From NCBI GenBank assembly GCA_037127315.1, contig JBBBDQ010001122.1, positions 3,892,501 through 3,956,500 of the forward strand: a stretch of 64,000 nt of DNA. The letters run 5' to 3'. Each line of letters starts with the position of its first letter. Position 1 is the stretch's first letter. Origin of the DNA: Ascarosepion bandense. Lineage: Eukaryota; Mollusca; Cephalopoda; Sepiida; Sepiidae. Positions 9,582-20,086 of this stretch are shown here, one piece after another. Position numbers and translations under genes: made by a program. The notes under the pieces are model-generated. The model saw nothing but the letters and a program-made list of their open reading frames with translations, was not told the DNA's origin and ran no database searches.

Positions 9582-11603
9582 TATTATTATTATTATTATT
9601 ATGTCATTTTTCATCATATTTCGATTTCTGCTTTGGTCTCACTACCAACCTAGTCTGCGGGGAGACCTAAGGCAGGTAGTGGCGAGTTGTTATGGCTCCA
9701 TTTCATGTTTTTCTATCTTCCCTATCATCTCCAGCATTACATAGATAAAGTTTTCCTTAGTGTGTGGGCTGTACTTAATAAGACAATTTTTTGTATATCC
9801 CTTAAGCTGGGATGTCCAGGGATTCTTTCAATGTGTTGTTTTGTTCCATTTTTTATCATTCCAAGTGCACCTACTATCACTGGCACAACTCTTGTTTTCA
9901 ATTTTCACATTTTTTCTATTTCAATTTCCAGGTCTTTATATTTTGACAGTTTTTCAAATTCCTTGATTGCTATGTTACAATCCGCTGGACAAGCCATATC
10001 AATTAATAGACAAGTTTTCTCTTTCTGGTTTTTAACAATAATGTCTGGCCTGTTTGCTTCAATTTTTCTGTCTGTGTAGATGGTGTAATCCCATAGAATG
10101 CTTACATCTTCTATTTCTGTAACCGGTGCTGGGTGATGTTCATACCAGTGTTTGCCTACAGCTTTTCCATAATGTTTGCATATTGCCCAATGTAAATATT
10201 GCCCAACTCTATCGTGACGATTTTTATATTCATTTGGGGCAAGCACAGAACAGCCTGAGATTAGGTGGTCTATTGTTTCTTGGTGTTTATCACAAAACCT
10301 GTATTTTGGATCCATATTATTATGCATAATATTTGCCTGAAAGTTTCTCGTGAAAAGACTTTGGTCTTGTGCTGCAAGAATAAAGCCTTCAGTTTCAGAC
10401 TTTAATCCAGATGCACGTAACCATCGATGAGTATTAACTTTGTCAACATTGGATTTATTGGCACGTACTGGATATTGGCCATGCAGAGGTTTGTCTTGCC
10501 AGCGCTGTTTCATCTGTTCAAGAGCTTTATCTTTGGCTTTCATTTTCATATTCTTTGCCGCAATAGCCGGCTCTTGGCTTCCGATCTGCTTTTCTACAGA
10601 ATCTACTAACTGTAAATCTTGTTTGAATTTACTGCCTTCTTTTATTATTGAATATTTTTTCTTTCTTTCTTCATGTTGCCTTACTAATTGTATCATCCAA
10701 TCATTTGTTGTTTCTATGTATGTTAGTAAGCCAATAGTTGTTGTCTTGTATGACAATTCCAGCTGAATAAGATCTCTTCCACCTTCTTTACGGAGTATGT
10801 ATAGACGGTCTACATCAGCCTTTGGATGATGCATCTTATGCTTAGAAAGAAGCTTTCTTGTTTTAGCATCCATTCGCCTGATGTCGTTTAGAGTCCAGTT
10901 TAAGATGTTAAAGCTATATTGGACAACTGGGATTGCAAGGCTATTAATGGCCATAACTCTGTTCTGTGAATTTAATTTAGTTTTTAATATCATTCGTAGC
11001 CTTCTATAGTACTCTTTACGCACTATTTCTTTCATTTTTTATGGTGAATGTTTTCGCTCTCATTTACACCTAGGTATTTATAAGCTTCTTCTGGTTTCAA
11101 TTCTTTTATTGTTACAGCAGGGTCTAGGCTAATTGAGGATGTTTCTTGTATTGATCCACGTAAAACTGTAGCTTTAGCACATTTATTCAAATTAAATTTC
11201 ATTCCAATGTCTTCGCTGAAGCATTTTACAGTTTGCAGAAGACCTTCCAGCTCATTATCATTCTTAGCATATAACTTCAAGTCATCCATGTAAAATAGAT
11301 GGCTTATTTTCTTTTGTCCTATTTTATAACCACATTCTGTCTTATTAAGTTGACTGGTTAGTGCTATTAATGATATGCAGAATAGTAAGGGAGATAAAGA
11401 ATCACCTTGAAATATACCTCTTTTGATGTTTATTTCATCAGACTTATAGGTTCCATTTATATGATTGAGGTAAAGGGTTGTTTTCCATATAGACATGCAC
11501 TGTTTGATGAAATTGATGATGACGGGCGATATCTTGTATATATTTAAAGTCTTTAAAATCCAGTCAGGTGGCACACTATCGAATGCCTTTCGATAATCTA
11601 TCC

Positions 11604-11604
<1 letters not shown>
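9576..11604 (-). pseudogene. R4/Dong-like retrotransposon (copy B)
   Basis: Two adjacent minus-strand frames form one element. The first (11032-11574, 180 aa) has RT motifs QGDSLSPLLF (residues 56-65) and FYMDDLKLY (YMDD at 95-98). The second (9905-11035, 376 aa) has the thumb region, a CCHC-type zinc motif (C248, H257, C262, with Tyr at 245 where copy C has Cys) and a restriction-like endonuclease signature (PD at 330-331, D346). The 5' end and N-terminal RT are missing. The frames are out of register, so it is dead. The 3' UTR ends in TAA repeats at about 9576-9600. This layout fits the R4/Dong group of site-specific LINEs. Confidence 0.88.
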
Positions 11605-11644
<40 letters not shown>

Positions 11645-11664
11645 GTTATTATTATTATTATTTC
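11605..11664. repeat. (TTA)n array between head-to-head R4-like copies
   Basis: About 18 TTA/TTG units separate copy B (minus) from copy C (plus). Dong-type elements are known to insert in TAA repeats. Confidence 0.9.
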
Positions 11665-12869
11665 TAAGCATAAGATGCATCATCCAAAGGCTGATGTAGA
11701 CCGTCTATACATACCCCGTAAAGAAGGTAGAAGAGGTCTTATTCAGCTAGAATTGTCATACAAGACAACAACTATTGGCTTACTAACATACATAGAAACA
11801 GCAAAGGACTGGATGATACAATTAGTCAAACAACATGAAAACAGAAAGAAAATATATTCAATAATAAAAGAAGGCAGTAGATACAAAAAAGATTTACAGT
11901 TAGTAGATTCTGTAGAAAAGCAGATCGGAAGCCAAGAACCAACTATTGCGGTAAAAAATACGAAAATGAAAGCCAAAGATAAAGCCCTTGAACAGATGAA
12001 ACAACGCTGGCAAGACAAACCTCTGCATGGCCAATATCCAGAACGTGCCAATAAATCTAATGTTGATAAAGTTAATACTCATCGATGGTTACGTGCATCT
12101 GGATTAAAGTCTGAGACTGAAGGCTTTATTCTTGCAGGCAAATATACATAACATGGATCCAAAATGCAGGTTTTGTGATAAACGCCAATAAACAATAGAC
12201 CATCTAATCTCAGACTGTTCTGTATTTGCGCGAAATGAATATAAAATCGCCACGATAGAGTTGGGCAATATTTACATTAGACAATGTACAAACACCATGG
12301 AAAACCTGTAAACAAACACTGGTATGAACATCACCCGGCACCGGTTACAGAAATAGAAGATGTAAGCATTCTATGGGATTACACCATCTACACAGACAGA
12401 AAAATTGAAGCAAACAGGCCAGACATTATTGTTAAAAACCAGAAAGAGAAAACTTGTCTATTAATTGATATGGCTTGTCCAGCGGATTGTAACATAGCAA
12501 CCAAGGAATTTGAAAAACTGTCAAAATATAAAGACCTGGAAATTGAAATAGAAAAAATGTGAAAATTGAAAACAAGAGTTGTGCCAGTGATAGTAGGTGC
12601 ACTTGGAATGATAAAAAAATAGAACAAAACAACACATTGAAAGAATCCCTGGACATCCCAGCTTAAGGGATATACAAAAAATTGTCTTATTAAGTACAGC
12701 CCACACACTAAGGAGAACTTTATCTATGTAACGCTAGGGATGATAGGGAAGATAGAAAAAACATGAAATGGGGCCATAACAACACACCACGACCTGCCTT
12801 AGATCTTCCCGCAGACTTGGTTGGTAGTGAGACTAAAGCAGAAATCGAAATATGATGAAAAAGGACAAG

Positions 12870-12871
<2 letters not shown>
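11665..12871 (+). pseudogene. R4/Dong-like retrotransposon (copy C), 5'-truncated
   Basis: The frame at 11675-12151 repeats the KMHHPKADVDRLYIPRKEG to GLKSETEGFIL region of copy B. A short deletion then breaks the zinc motif area (CRFCDK keeps the cysteine lost in copy B, but a stop follows). The frame resumes at 12284-12562 with the endonuclease (RPDIIVKNQKEKTCLLIDMA, KLSKYKDLEIEIEKM). The 3' UTR runs to 12870 and ends in (TAA)n. The RT catalytic domain is absent. Confidence 0.88.

Positions 12872-12922
<51 letters not shown>
12872..12922 (+). repeat. (TAA)n tail of copy C
   Basis: A run of about 17 TAA units directly follows the 3' UTR; target array and tail cannot be told apart. Confidence 0.9.
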
Positions 12923-13074
12923 TTGCAGTTCTCCGGGAGAAATGAGGGATTCATACTTTCTTTAAAGATATAAAAGCAAAAAAAAATAAAATAAACACAG
13001 CCTGTCACAAGCTAGAATTTGAAATCTGATCATCCAATTCGATTGTCCAAATTAATAACAAATAACCATCATAA

Positions 13075-13106
13075 CCGATGTGCGTTGTGGTACAGTGGAT
13101 ATTTTT
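13075..13106 (+). mobile_element. S1 SINE head stub
   Basis: Only gatgtgcgttgtggtacagtg (A box) is present before L1 sequence begins in poly-T. The stub looks cut by the L1 insertion. Confidence 0.6.
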
Positions 13107-13850
13107 TTAATCGTTTCACCCCGAGCAAGGCATTCCACTGCCACTGTAGCGCAGAGGGTTACATAGGGTCGAGGGAGTGATGGGAAAGGATGGTCAGATA
13201 TAGGAAATGTTAGAAGGAGGGCGATAGACGGGTAAGGGTACCGAGAATGAGGGTTGGTTAGATGGTGGTTAGATGGTGAGAGTGTTTGAGAGAATAGATG
13301 CAAGTTAGCGTGTTAGGGGGTGTCTATTGACCTTACACTTAAACTCCTGGAGATTGTAGCCGTCGGGGAAGCAGGCATATGGAAGGGAATTCCACAGGCG
13401 CGAAGTGCGAGAAAAGAAGCTGTTGGAGTAGAAATTGCGGTTGCATTTTATCGGTTTCACTGTAAAAGGGTGGGACCTAGTTGCCAATCTAGTATCTCGT
13501 GTAAATTCGTAACTAGGTGGCACCAATGACTTAAGTTCATCGGAGAAGAGGCAGTGAAATTACTTGTACTTGTAGAAGAGGCACAGGGAAGCCACGTCAC
13601 GACGGTGAGAGAGTGGTTGCAGCCGGTCCGCCAAAACAGGATCGATCACGTTACAGATTCTCCGTTGTATTTTGTCAAGAAGCCCGAAGCGAGTAGCAGG
13701 GGCACCCGACCAGATATGTCAACAGTATTCAATGCAAGGGCGGATTGTAGATTTATAGATGTTCAGGATAGATTCAGACGGGAAAAATGTCCGGGCCCTG
13801 CACAGAGAACCGACCTTCATAGCAGCGGACTTTGCAATGGCGGACCTCAA
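13107..13850 (-). pseudogene. L1 LINE C-terminus and 3' end
   Basis: The frame at 13305-13526 reads TRLATRSHPFTVKPIKCNRN, FSRTSRLWNSLPYACFPDGY and NLQEFKCKVNRH. The upstream region to 13850 continues the RT C-terminus in broken frames. The 3' end reads gccttgctcggggtgaaacg before the tail. Confidence 0.85.
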
Positions 13851-13981
13851 ATGGAATGACAATATCGAATCCATTTGCGTGGCGGATGTGCAAGCGGTTG
13901 ACACCGGCGGAAAGGGCCGGGAATGCTCACGGACGACCAAAGTCAACGACGGACGATTGTCATTCCATTTGAGGTCCGCCG
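13839..13981. repeat. Inverted repeat, 25-bp perfect arms
   Basis: Left arm 13839-13864 (core ggacctcaaatggaatgaca) is the exact complement of right arm 13956-13981, with about 92 bp between. It sits at the junction between the LINE fragment and the following SINE. Confidence 0.85.
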
Positions 13982-14059
13982 AGATTGTAAGGCCATGGAG
14001 GCGTATTGTTTTACTCTCAGGGAGGCAAGCCTGTTCCATGTTAATGGGAGGTATGAGCT

Positions 14060-14325
14060 CGGAATGAGAAATCGAGGAACCGAGTTCGAATTCCGGTTGA
14101 ATTCCTTGCATTCACTTCTCCGCAAATACCATTGAGAAATGTATTAATCCGTTTCTTCTCTCAAGATTGAGTTCTATAGCCTTAGCTGGCAACCAGTCTA
14201 CCGCAGAAATTAATGGCAACCTAATACTGGATAATCCTATGCCTATTCAGTCATGTCTCTTTCGAGACTTGATCGCCCAAAGCGTGTATCACGTATGGCA
14301 CTTAACTGATTGACTGAACCATCAC
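14060..14325 (+). mobile_element. S1 SINE
   Basis: B box gagttcgaattccgg, body ttaatccgtttcttctctc, tctaccgcagaaattaatgg, end at gtatggcacttaactgattg. The A-box region is replaced or diverged. Confidence 0.85.
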
Positions 14326-14339
14326 GCTAGCCTTTTATT

Positions 14340-14728
14340 AGGATTCAATCCTTAAAATCTATAAATATTTCTGGAGGTGGTCTTTTAGTTTCCTTTCCGT
14401 GTCTGCAATCAGGACTGTGTCGTTTGCGTATCTTATGTTGTTTAAATTGTGGCCTCCGATGACAAATCCTGGTATAACATCTAGGATCCTCTAGGGTCCT
14501 CAAAATATTCTCGCTCTACAAGTTAAATAGATCCGGTGAAAATACACATCCTTGTCTTACGCCCCTTTCTGTCTTTGTATATAGTAATTCGTTACCTGTC
14601 CGTATGCAGGCAATTTTCTGCCAGTAGAGATTCTTAATTATCCTAATATCTTTCTCAAATATATCGAGGCTGGTGAACATCTCCATCAGTTTTTTGGCGT
14701 ATTTTGTCGAACGCCAATGCCATAAAAT
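14340..14728 (-). pseudogene. RTE-like LINE, reverse transcriptase finger/palm
   Basis: The minus strand matches the part of R1 seen at 48470-48800 (catctatgttgtt...; ctgtccgtatgcaggca; gccagtagagattctta; ttgtcgaacgccaatgcc). It includes the region just upstream of the YADD box. Frames are broken. Confidence 0.75.
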
Positions 14729-14985
14729 GAAAAAGTAATAAAAAAGATTCTTTGATAGCGTGATTGTCGTATTTTCACGTCATGGTCTTGAAGAAGACTT
14801 TTCTCAGATTTCACTGACAAACTGAATGAAAACTATTCCATTAAGCATTCGCTTTAAAAGCATCAGCTCAGCATAATAAAAGTAATTGAGTTTTTTCTCA
14901 TCTTTAGGGTGCTAGTCAACATTTATTTTTCTATAGAGAATTTAAATTTGAATAAAAATAATTTTTATATAAAAAAAAGTTTACG
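14729..14985. other. Unassigned sequence
   Basis: A+T-rich; no element recognised. Confidence 0.4.
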
Positions 14986-14989
14986 ATTA

Positions 14990-15165
14990 AACTTTAGAAT
15001 TGTGTGTACTGCTAACTACACCAGTGACTGCTGCAAGAGCCGAAAGAAATTTCAACAAAGTAAAACTCGTAAGTATTTATGTGCGATCTACAATGAGAGA
15101 TGAAAGGTTAACCAGGTTGGCAATAATTCCCATTGAAAATAAAGGTGCTCGATTGTGATGAAGTG
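14990..15165 (+). pseudogene. hAT transposase C-terminal fossil
   Basis: One frame from about 15006 reads VLLTTPVTAARAERNFNKVK and then LVSIYVRSTMRDERLTRLAI, IPIENKG, followed by a stop. This matches the hAT dimerisation domain signature (PVT-ASAER-FSKLKL, LRSTM--ERL--LA---IE). Only this domain is present; the catalytic part is gone. Confidence 0.7.
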
Positions 15166-15207
15166 GTGAAAACATTTGCCTATTCTAAATCCCGACAAAA
15201 GACTATA

Positions 15208-15812
15208 TTTTTTTTTTAATCATTTCACCCCGAGCAAGGCGTAAACGCCACTGATGTGCAGGGGGCTACATAAATGTAAAAAGATTAATTAGAAAAGAGT
15301 GAGGAGTACAAACTAGTTAGAAAGGAACAATAGAAAGCTGAGAAAGCAGGTGCAATGACAGATACATAGGTGGAGAGAAAGGGAAGGTTATACAGGGGTG
15401 GGGAGAGAGCTAGAGTCCAGTGGTTAGTAGATGAGTATTGACTTTGCATTTAAATTTCTGGAGGTTGTAGCCGTCAGGAAAGCAAGAATACGGTAGTGAG
15501 TTCCACAGGCGGGAGGTGCGAGAGAAGAAGCTGCAGGAGTAGAATTGTCGTCTGCATTTGGCTAACCTGACTGTGAATGGGTGGGACCCAGTTGCCAGTC
15601 TGGTTGCACGAGTAAACACCTGTTGAGGAGGCATCAGTGACTTAAGTTCGTCTGAGCAGAAGCCATGAAAGTATTTATAGAACAGACAAAGGGAGGCCAC
15701 ATTTCGACGATGGGGAAGTGGCTGTAGTCGAGCCGCCAGATCAGTACCTATCACATTACAGACTCTCCTTTGAAGCCTGTCAAGAACACTGAGGAGAACG
15801 GCAGGGGCACCT
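15208..15812 (-). pseudogene. L1 LINE C-terminus and 3' end (copy a)
   Basis: The frame at 15410-15754 (114 aa) is one of the better preserved L1 C-termini: IGTDLAARLQPLPHRRNVAS, LCLFYKYFHGFCSDELKSLM, FSRTSRLWNSLPYSCFPDGY, NLQKFKCKVN. The 3' end is gccttgctcggggtgaaatg plus tail. It is 5'-truncated at ggcacctga. Confidence 0.9.
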
Positions 15813-15814
15813 GA

Positions 15815-15893
15815 CCTACCGCGGTTTCACACTACGGATCGTCAGGGAAAAGAGCCTTTTCCCTGACGATCCGTAGTGTGAAACCGCGGTAGG
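15815..15893. repeat. Perfect palindrome, 38-bp arms
   Basis: Arms 15815-15852 and 15856-15893 are exact complements around a 3-base spacer. This is the inner part of the longer palindrome at 24211-24439; here the left arm is cut at the duplication boundary. Confidence 0.95.
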
Positions 15894-16118
15894 TTTTGGC
15901 TCACTTTAGATTTTTCGTATATATATATAAACAGAACAATCAAAGAACAGATCATAAAAAAGTGCATTTAATCTAACATATATCACTTTAACAATCTTCT
16001 TCAAATATTTTTTAAATTTTTAAAAATTCTCTAAAGAAACATGTTAGGTTAAAAACAATTTTTTCCTACATGTTCTTTACTCATTCTATTCATGTCGGAC
16101 TTCGATCCATATATTCAA

Positions 16119-16120
<2 letters not shown>

Positions 16121-16204
<84 letters not shown>

Positions 16205-16278
16205 GTTTCTGTGGGTACAAATTTCTTTATATATATATATATATATATAAAGAGATTTGTACCCACAGAAACAAAACA
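16121..16278. repeat. (TA)n(TG)n array and 22-bp inverted repeat
   Basis: A TA run and TG run at 16121-16200 are followed by arms ttttgtttctgtgggtacaa (from 16201) and the complementary ttgtacccacagaaacaaaa (to 16276), with a TA core between. Duplicated at 24595-24748. Confidence 0.9.
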
Positions 16279-16532
16279 TAGATTTAAACAAAATGGACGT
16301 CATGTTATACCGCAGGTAACTTTCAACCAACAACTTGCTATTTTCAATCCCCACGATGAATTTTAATTGTTTGTAATTAAACATTTTCTTTTTTTAATCG
16401 CGTTGCAACTTTTTCTCCACAGTCGTTATATTGATTGTGTCTCTGATTGTTTTCTGATATGCCAACGTATACCGTTGAAAAAATGTTGGTCGAAAGGTAC
16501 CTAAGGTATAACATCATGTCCATTTTGTTTAA

Positions 16533-16538
<6 letters not shown>
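16278..16538. mobile_element. MITE-like foldback with about 55-bp inverted termini
   Basis: Left arm 16278-16332 (gatttaaacaaaatggacgt, catgttataccgcaggtaac) and right arm 16485-16538 are inverted copies with roughly 85% identity by eye. The interior is 150 bp and both sides have TA repeats. Duplicated at 24750-25010. Confidence 0.75.
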
Positions 16539-16559
<21 letters not shown>

Positions 16560-16566
<7 letters not shown>

Positions 16567-16920
16567 AAATTGTAATGACACCTAATGCCAAAATTGCAGT
16601 TTTTTTAATAGTTTACTGGTAGAAAGGCATTTTAGGCAAGCAGTTTTTTGCCATAATGTGGTCGATATTAAAATAGAAATAGAGCTTTAATAGAATTTAT
16701 GTCGAGATTTTTCACTTAATATATCAATGTCGCTTCAATCATGCCGACTTCGAAGTCACGTGAAGGCATTTTTGTGATGTCCTCACTCTTAAGAACGGAT
16801 CCAACACCATTTTCTCTAACCACGGCTGCAGGATCAGACATACGCTACTACGAGCAAATTAAAGCCGAGAAAAGCCTACCGACCCTTCGACGATCTTTTC
16901 CATAAACCTTCGTAGCAGAG
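16560..16920 (+). repeat. Dispersed repeat family C
   Basis: It shares spaced blocks with 44350-44640 and 59965-60235: tgtaatgacacctaatg, cagttttttt-agt-gttt-act, aaaggcattttagcaa, gtgatgtcctcactcttaag, ccgacttcgaagtcacgtg. All copies start next to TA repeats. Role unknown. Confidence 0.55.
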
Positions 16921-17104
16921 GACATTAAACACCCTCTACCTACCAAACAATTTTGGTTTATTGAAAGATTGCCTACAAAGAATGATCATTGACCCCACAA
17001 GATCGTGTTCAAAGAAACTAAAAAACACTCAAACACTTAGTTGCAAATAATAATAATATGCCTGATTTCATTTAAGGCTTTATAAAAATATATCCCAAGA
17101 TTTG
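16921..17104. other. Unassigned part of duplicated block
   Basis: No element recognised; identical in the second copy. Confidence 0.4.
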
Positions 17105-17430
17105 AAATGCGTCCTTGAATCTAAACGTAGCACTTTCCATCCTTTGTCAGAACGCTTCCTATGTACTTAAATTTCTTTACTTATATTATTTTAGTTTCTC
17201 TAGCCTGTAGTTGGCATTTTGGGGTTTTCTTTTTGCTGATGACCATACATTCAGTTTTCTTAAAGATTATGATCAGTCTTTTCTTCTCACTTTCTCTTGC
17301 TATTTTCTGTAGGGGTCCTGCATTTTCGTTTCCATATCTGCTATCATCATCTCTCAGAAATGTTTCGCAGTAAACGTTGAATAGATCCGGTGAGAAAACG
17401 TTTATGCCCCTTTCTATTTTTGTATCTTTG
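17105..17430 (-). pseudogene. RTE-like LINE (subfamily R2), RT middle fragment
   Basis: The minus strand has the CQLQARETK-ITQVKKFKYMGSV-type block in decayed form and the upstream region to ggatctattcaacg. It duplicates part of the neighbouring copy at 17953-18260, so two truncated copies lie in tandem. Confidence 0.75.
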
Positions 17431-17496
17431 CTGAATTTATTTCCTGTTTGTATTCTTTATTTTTACTTTTCATTTGTAATTAATTTATTTTAAACT

Positions 17497-18265
17497 TCTT
17501 TTTCATGTGCCATGTCCCTTCAGGACGTAGGCGATCATGCTTGGCTCTGTTAGTCTTGTCGCTCTCAATATTTTTCCTTTTGGTATCTCTCCCAAACCCT
17601 GCTCCGCATTCCATTTGTTCAGGTCTATAAAGTATGACTCGTGCTGCTTTCCCCTGTCTCTCTTTCTTTCTAGCCGTTTTGTGAGTATTAAATTCTCCAG
17701 GCCATCCTTCCTCATTACATGTTCCAGGAACTTCATTTCATTGCATCCTTTCCAACACTCTATCGTTGCTCATGTGCTCCGTCCATGCTATCCTCAGCAT
17801 CCTTCTGTAAAATCACATTTCTGCTGCCTCAAGAAGCCTTTCCTTTATCCTTGAGAAGATCGTCCAACATTCACTGCCGTACAGAAGAACATAGTATAGC
17901 AGTTCAGCACACTCTTCTTTATTTCTAATGAGATTTTCCTGTCTCTCAGTACTCAGGTTAGCTTTTGAAATGTGTCCTTGGCCATGCCAATGTGTCTTCG
18001 GACCTCAGTGTCGCACTTTCCATCCTCTATCAGAACGCTTCCCATGTACTTAAATTTCTTTACTTGTGTTATTTTAGTTTCTCTAGCCTGTAGTTGGCAT
18101 TTTAGGGTTTTCTTTATGCTGATGACCATACATTCAATTTTCTTGAAGATTATGCTCAGTCTTTTCTCCTCACTTTCTCTTGCTACCTTCTGTAGCAGGT
18201 TTTCCATTTTCGTTTTCGTGTCTACTATTAGCACCGTGTCATCTGTATATCTTACATTCGCAGTA
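17497..18265 (-). pseudogene. RTE-like LINE (subfamily R2), YTDD to C-terminus
   Basis: The frame at 17953-18522 contains RYTDDTVLIVDTKTKMENLL, LSIIFKKIECMVISIKK, KITQVKKFKYMGSVLIEDGK and CDTEVRRHIGMAKDTFQKLT. A frameshift follows, then 17503-17736 gives FLEHVMRKDGLENLILTKRL and ERKRDRGKQ. The catalytic box is YTDD instead of YADD. The 3' end tgtgccatgtcccttcagga is at about 17510. Confidence 0.85.
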
Positions 18266-18400
18266 TCCGTGTGAACAGATGCCGCGAATATTAGTAAAAT
18301 AAAGGCTGCCAGTAGTAGATGCTTTTTTTTATTGTTTACTGGTTTAGTTGTATTTATTCTTGTTGTGTTTTCCATGAGATTCGTTTTGAGGAGAGAGAAA
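18257..18400 (-). other. Signal-peptide-like leader joined in frame to RTE
   Basis: Upstream of RYTDD the same minus-strand frame reads NTTKPVNNKKKHLLLAAFIL and LIFAASVHTDT: a basic stretch, a hydrophobic core and a small-residue site, the layout of a secretory signal. The join to RT sequence is abrupt. The same leader is kept in the second copy (26757-26860, LPLAAFILLIF). It may be a captured host exon or coincidence. Confidence 0.35.
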
Positions 18401-18870
18401 GAAAAAAACATCGTAATTTTTACTATTTGTTGTTTATGGCAATACAAACCAGCCAGAGCATGGCTTGGAACTGCGCATAGTGTAGCCTCAATGTTGCCCA
18501 ACGAAAATATATGCAAGGACACCTACTCATGCACGACATGTCACTACCAATACCCCGATATGTTGCGATTGTTGATCAAAGACTCTCTAAGAGTTACCAA
18601 GAAGATCGGGCTCCTAATGACTAGTCAGAAGCAACAGCCAGCAAAACTACCAATCCGGTACCCTCACAATGGAAAGTCACTGCTAATATCTACTTTGATC
18701 ATCAGAAAGTTAACACAGTTAAATCATTGTGGCCCTGGTAAAAGAAAGCAAGAAAGAGACGCGGTAAACCGTATCCTTAATAGGAAACAATGGGAGAACT
18801 TTAATCCTGTTTAATAGATATGGAAGGAGTTCAAGCCGGACGATAGGTGAGTCTATGTATTTCTATTAAT
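18401..18870 (+). repeat. Duplicated segment with RK repeat at its end
   Basis: The open frame 18332-18814 spans this region but carries no recognised domain and is disrupted in the second copy. The RK block (accgtatccttaataggaaa) lies at 18755-18860. Confidence 0.5.
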
Positions 18871-19480
18871 CTGTTTTAAAAATGTACATGAAATATGAAA
18901 GAATTAAATTATGACTTGGGTCGGATATCCAATAAGCACATTGGGGGGGGGTGAGCTGAAGTGAGGAGTTTAATAATTAATAGCTATAGAGAAAAATACA
19001 GATAAAGGCGGAAAGAGAAGTGAGAATATCAGTAAACTGTATCTGATTGGGAGGTTGTGATGAGCATGAAACTACCTCTTACATTTTTGAATACAAAACT
19101 AGAAGACATCAGTTTTCTAAAATAAAAAAATAAAAAATTATTTAATTCTTTTAAATTCTTTTAAATTTTCATTCAAATCTGAATGAATCAAACTTCTCAC
19201 TATAATCGAACATAAAAGAATACCTTAAAACTCCACTTTTTTGGCATTAAATAACCCAAAGAGGTGTTGATATGGCGTTAAACAAAACTCAAACTCAATA
19301 ATCCAGGGGCAGTTTCTAATATTCTGATATTCTAATATTCTATTCTAATATCCTAGTTTTTTTTTCCTCTCAAAGTTCTCGTTTGTGGAAATCTTTTCTG
19401 TGTTTTTTAATCCCAAGTCAAGTTCAATGTTTAAAAATGAAAACGCAATGTAAACCGTAATCTTCTGGCGTTTTAATTCC
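18871..19480. other. Unassigned part of duplicated block
   Basis: A+T-rich, with short ttctaatattc repeats at 19313-19355. No element recognised. Confidence 0.4.
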
Positions 19481-19482
19481 TT

Positions 19483-20086
19483 TTTTTTTTTTTTTAATCA
19501 TTTCACCCCGAGCAAGGCGGAAACGCCACTAATGTGCAGGGGCTACATAAATGTAAAAAGATTAATTAGAAAAGAGTGAGGAGTACAAACTAGTTAGAAA
19601 GGAACAATAGAAAGCTGAGAAAGCAGGTGCGATGACAGATACATAGGTGGAGAGAAAGGGAAGGTTATACAGGGGAGGGGAGAGAGCTAGAATCCAGTGG
19701 TTAGTAGATGAGTACTGACTTAGCATTTAAATTTCTGGAGGTTGTAGTCGTCAGGAAAGCAAGAATACGGGAGTAAGTTCCACAGGCGGGAAGTGCGAGA
19801 GAAGCTGCAGGAGTAGAATTGTCGTCTGCATTTGGCTAATCTGACTGTGAATGGGTGGGACCCAGTTGCCAGTCTGGTTGCACGAGTAAACACCTGTTGA
19901 GGAGGCATCAGTGACTTAAGCTCATCCGAGCAGAAGCCATGAAAGTATTTATAGAAGAGACAAAGGGAGGCCACATTTCGACGATGGGGAAGTGGCTGCA
20001 GTCGAGTCGCCAGATCAGTACCTATCACATTACAGACTCTCCTTTGGAGCTTGTCAAGAACACTGAGGAGAACGGCAGGGGCACCT
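19483..20086 (-). pseudogene. L1 LINE C-terminus and 3' end (copy b)
   Basis: The frame at 19720-20028 reads IGTDLATRLQPLPHRRNVAS, LCLFYKYFHGFCSDELKSLM and TSRLWNLLPYSCFPDDYNLQ. It has a 6-bp loss in the FSRTS region compared with copy a, and is truncated at the same point as copy a. Confidence 0.9.

Larger units (their letters stand above)
15816..20086. repeat. Segmental duplication, copy 1 (about 4.27 kb)
   Basis: It is nearly identical to 24287-28568 in the same orientation. The offset is 8.47 kb at the left and about 8.49 kb after the TA arrays. Differences are microsatellite lengths, small indels and scattered substitutions. Homology begins inside a palindrome arm (ctaccgcgg) and ends at the L1 truncation point (cacctgac). 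Confidence 0.95.

Noticed and set aside
16070..16384. Open frames with IYIYIY/VCVCVC/THTHTH on both strands (also at 24.6, 33.1, 33.4, 44.2, 49.2, 53.0, 59.4 and 60.5 kb)
   Set aside because: Dinucleotide repeats (TA, TG, CA) give these frames; not genes.
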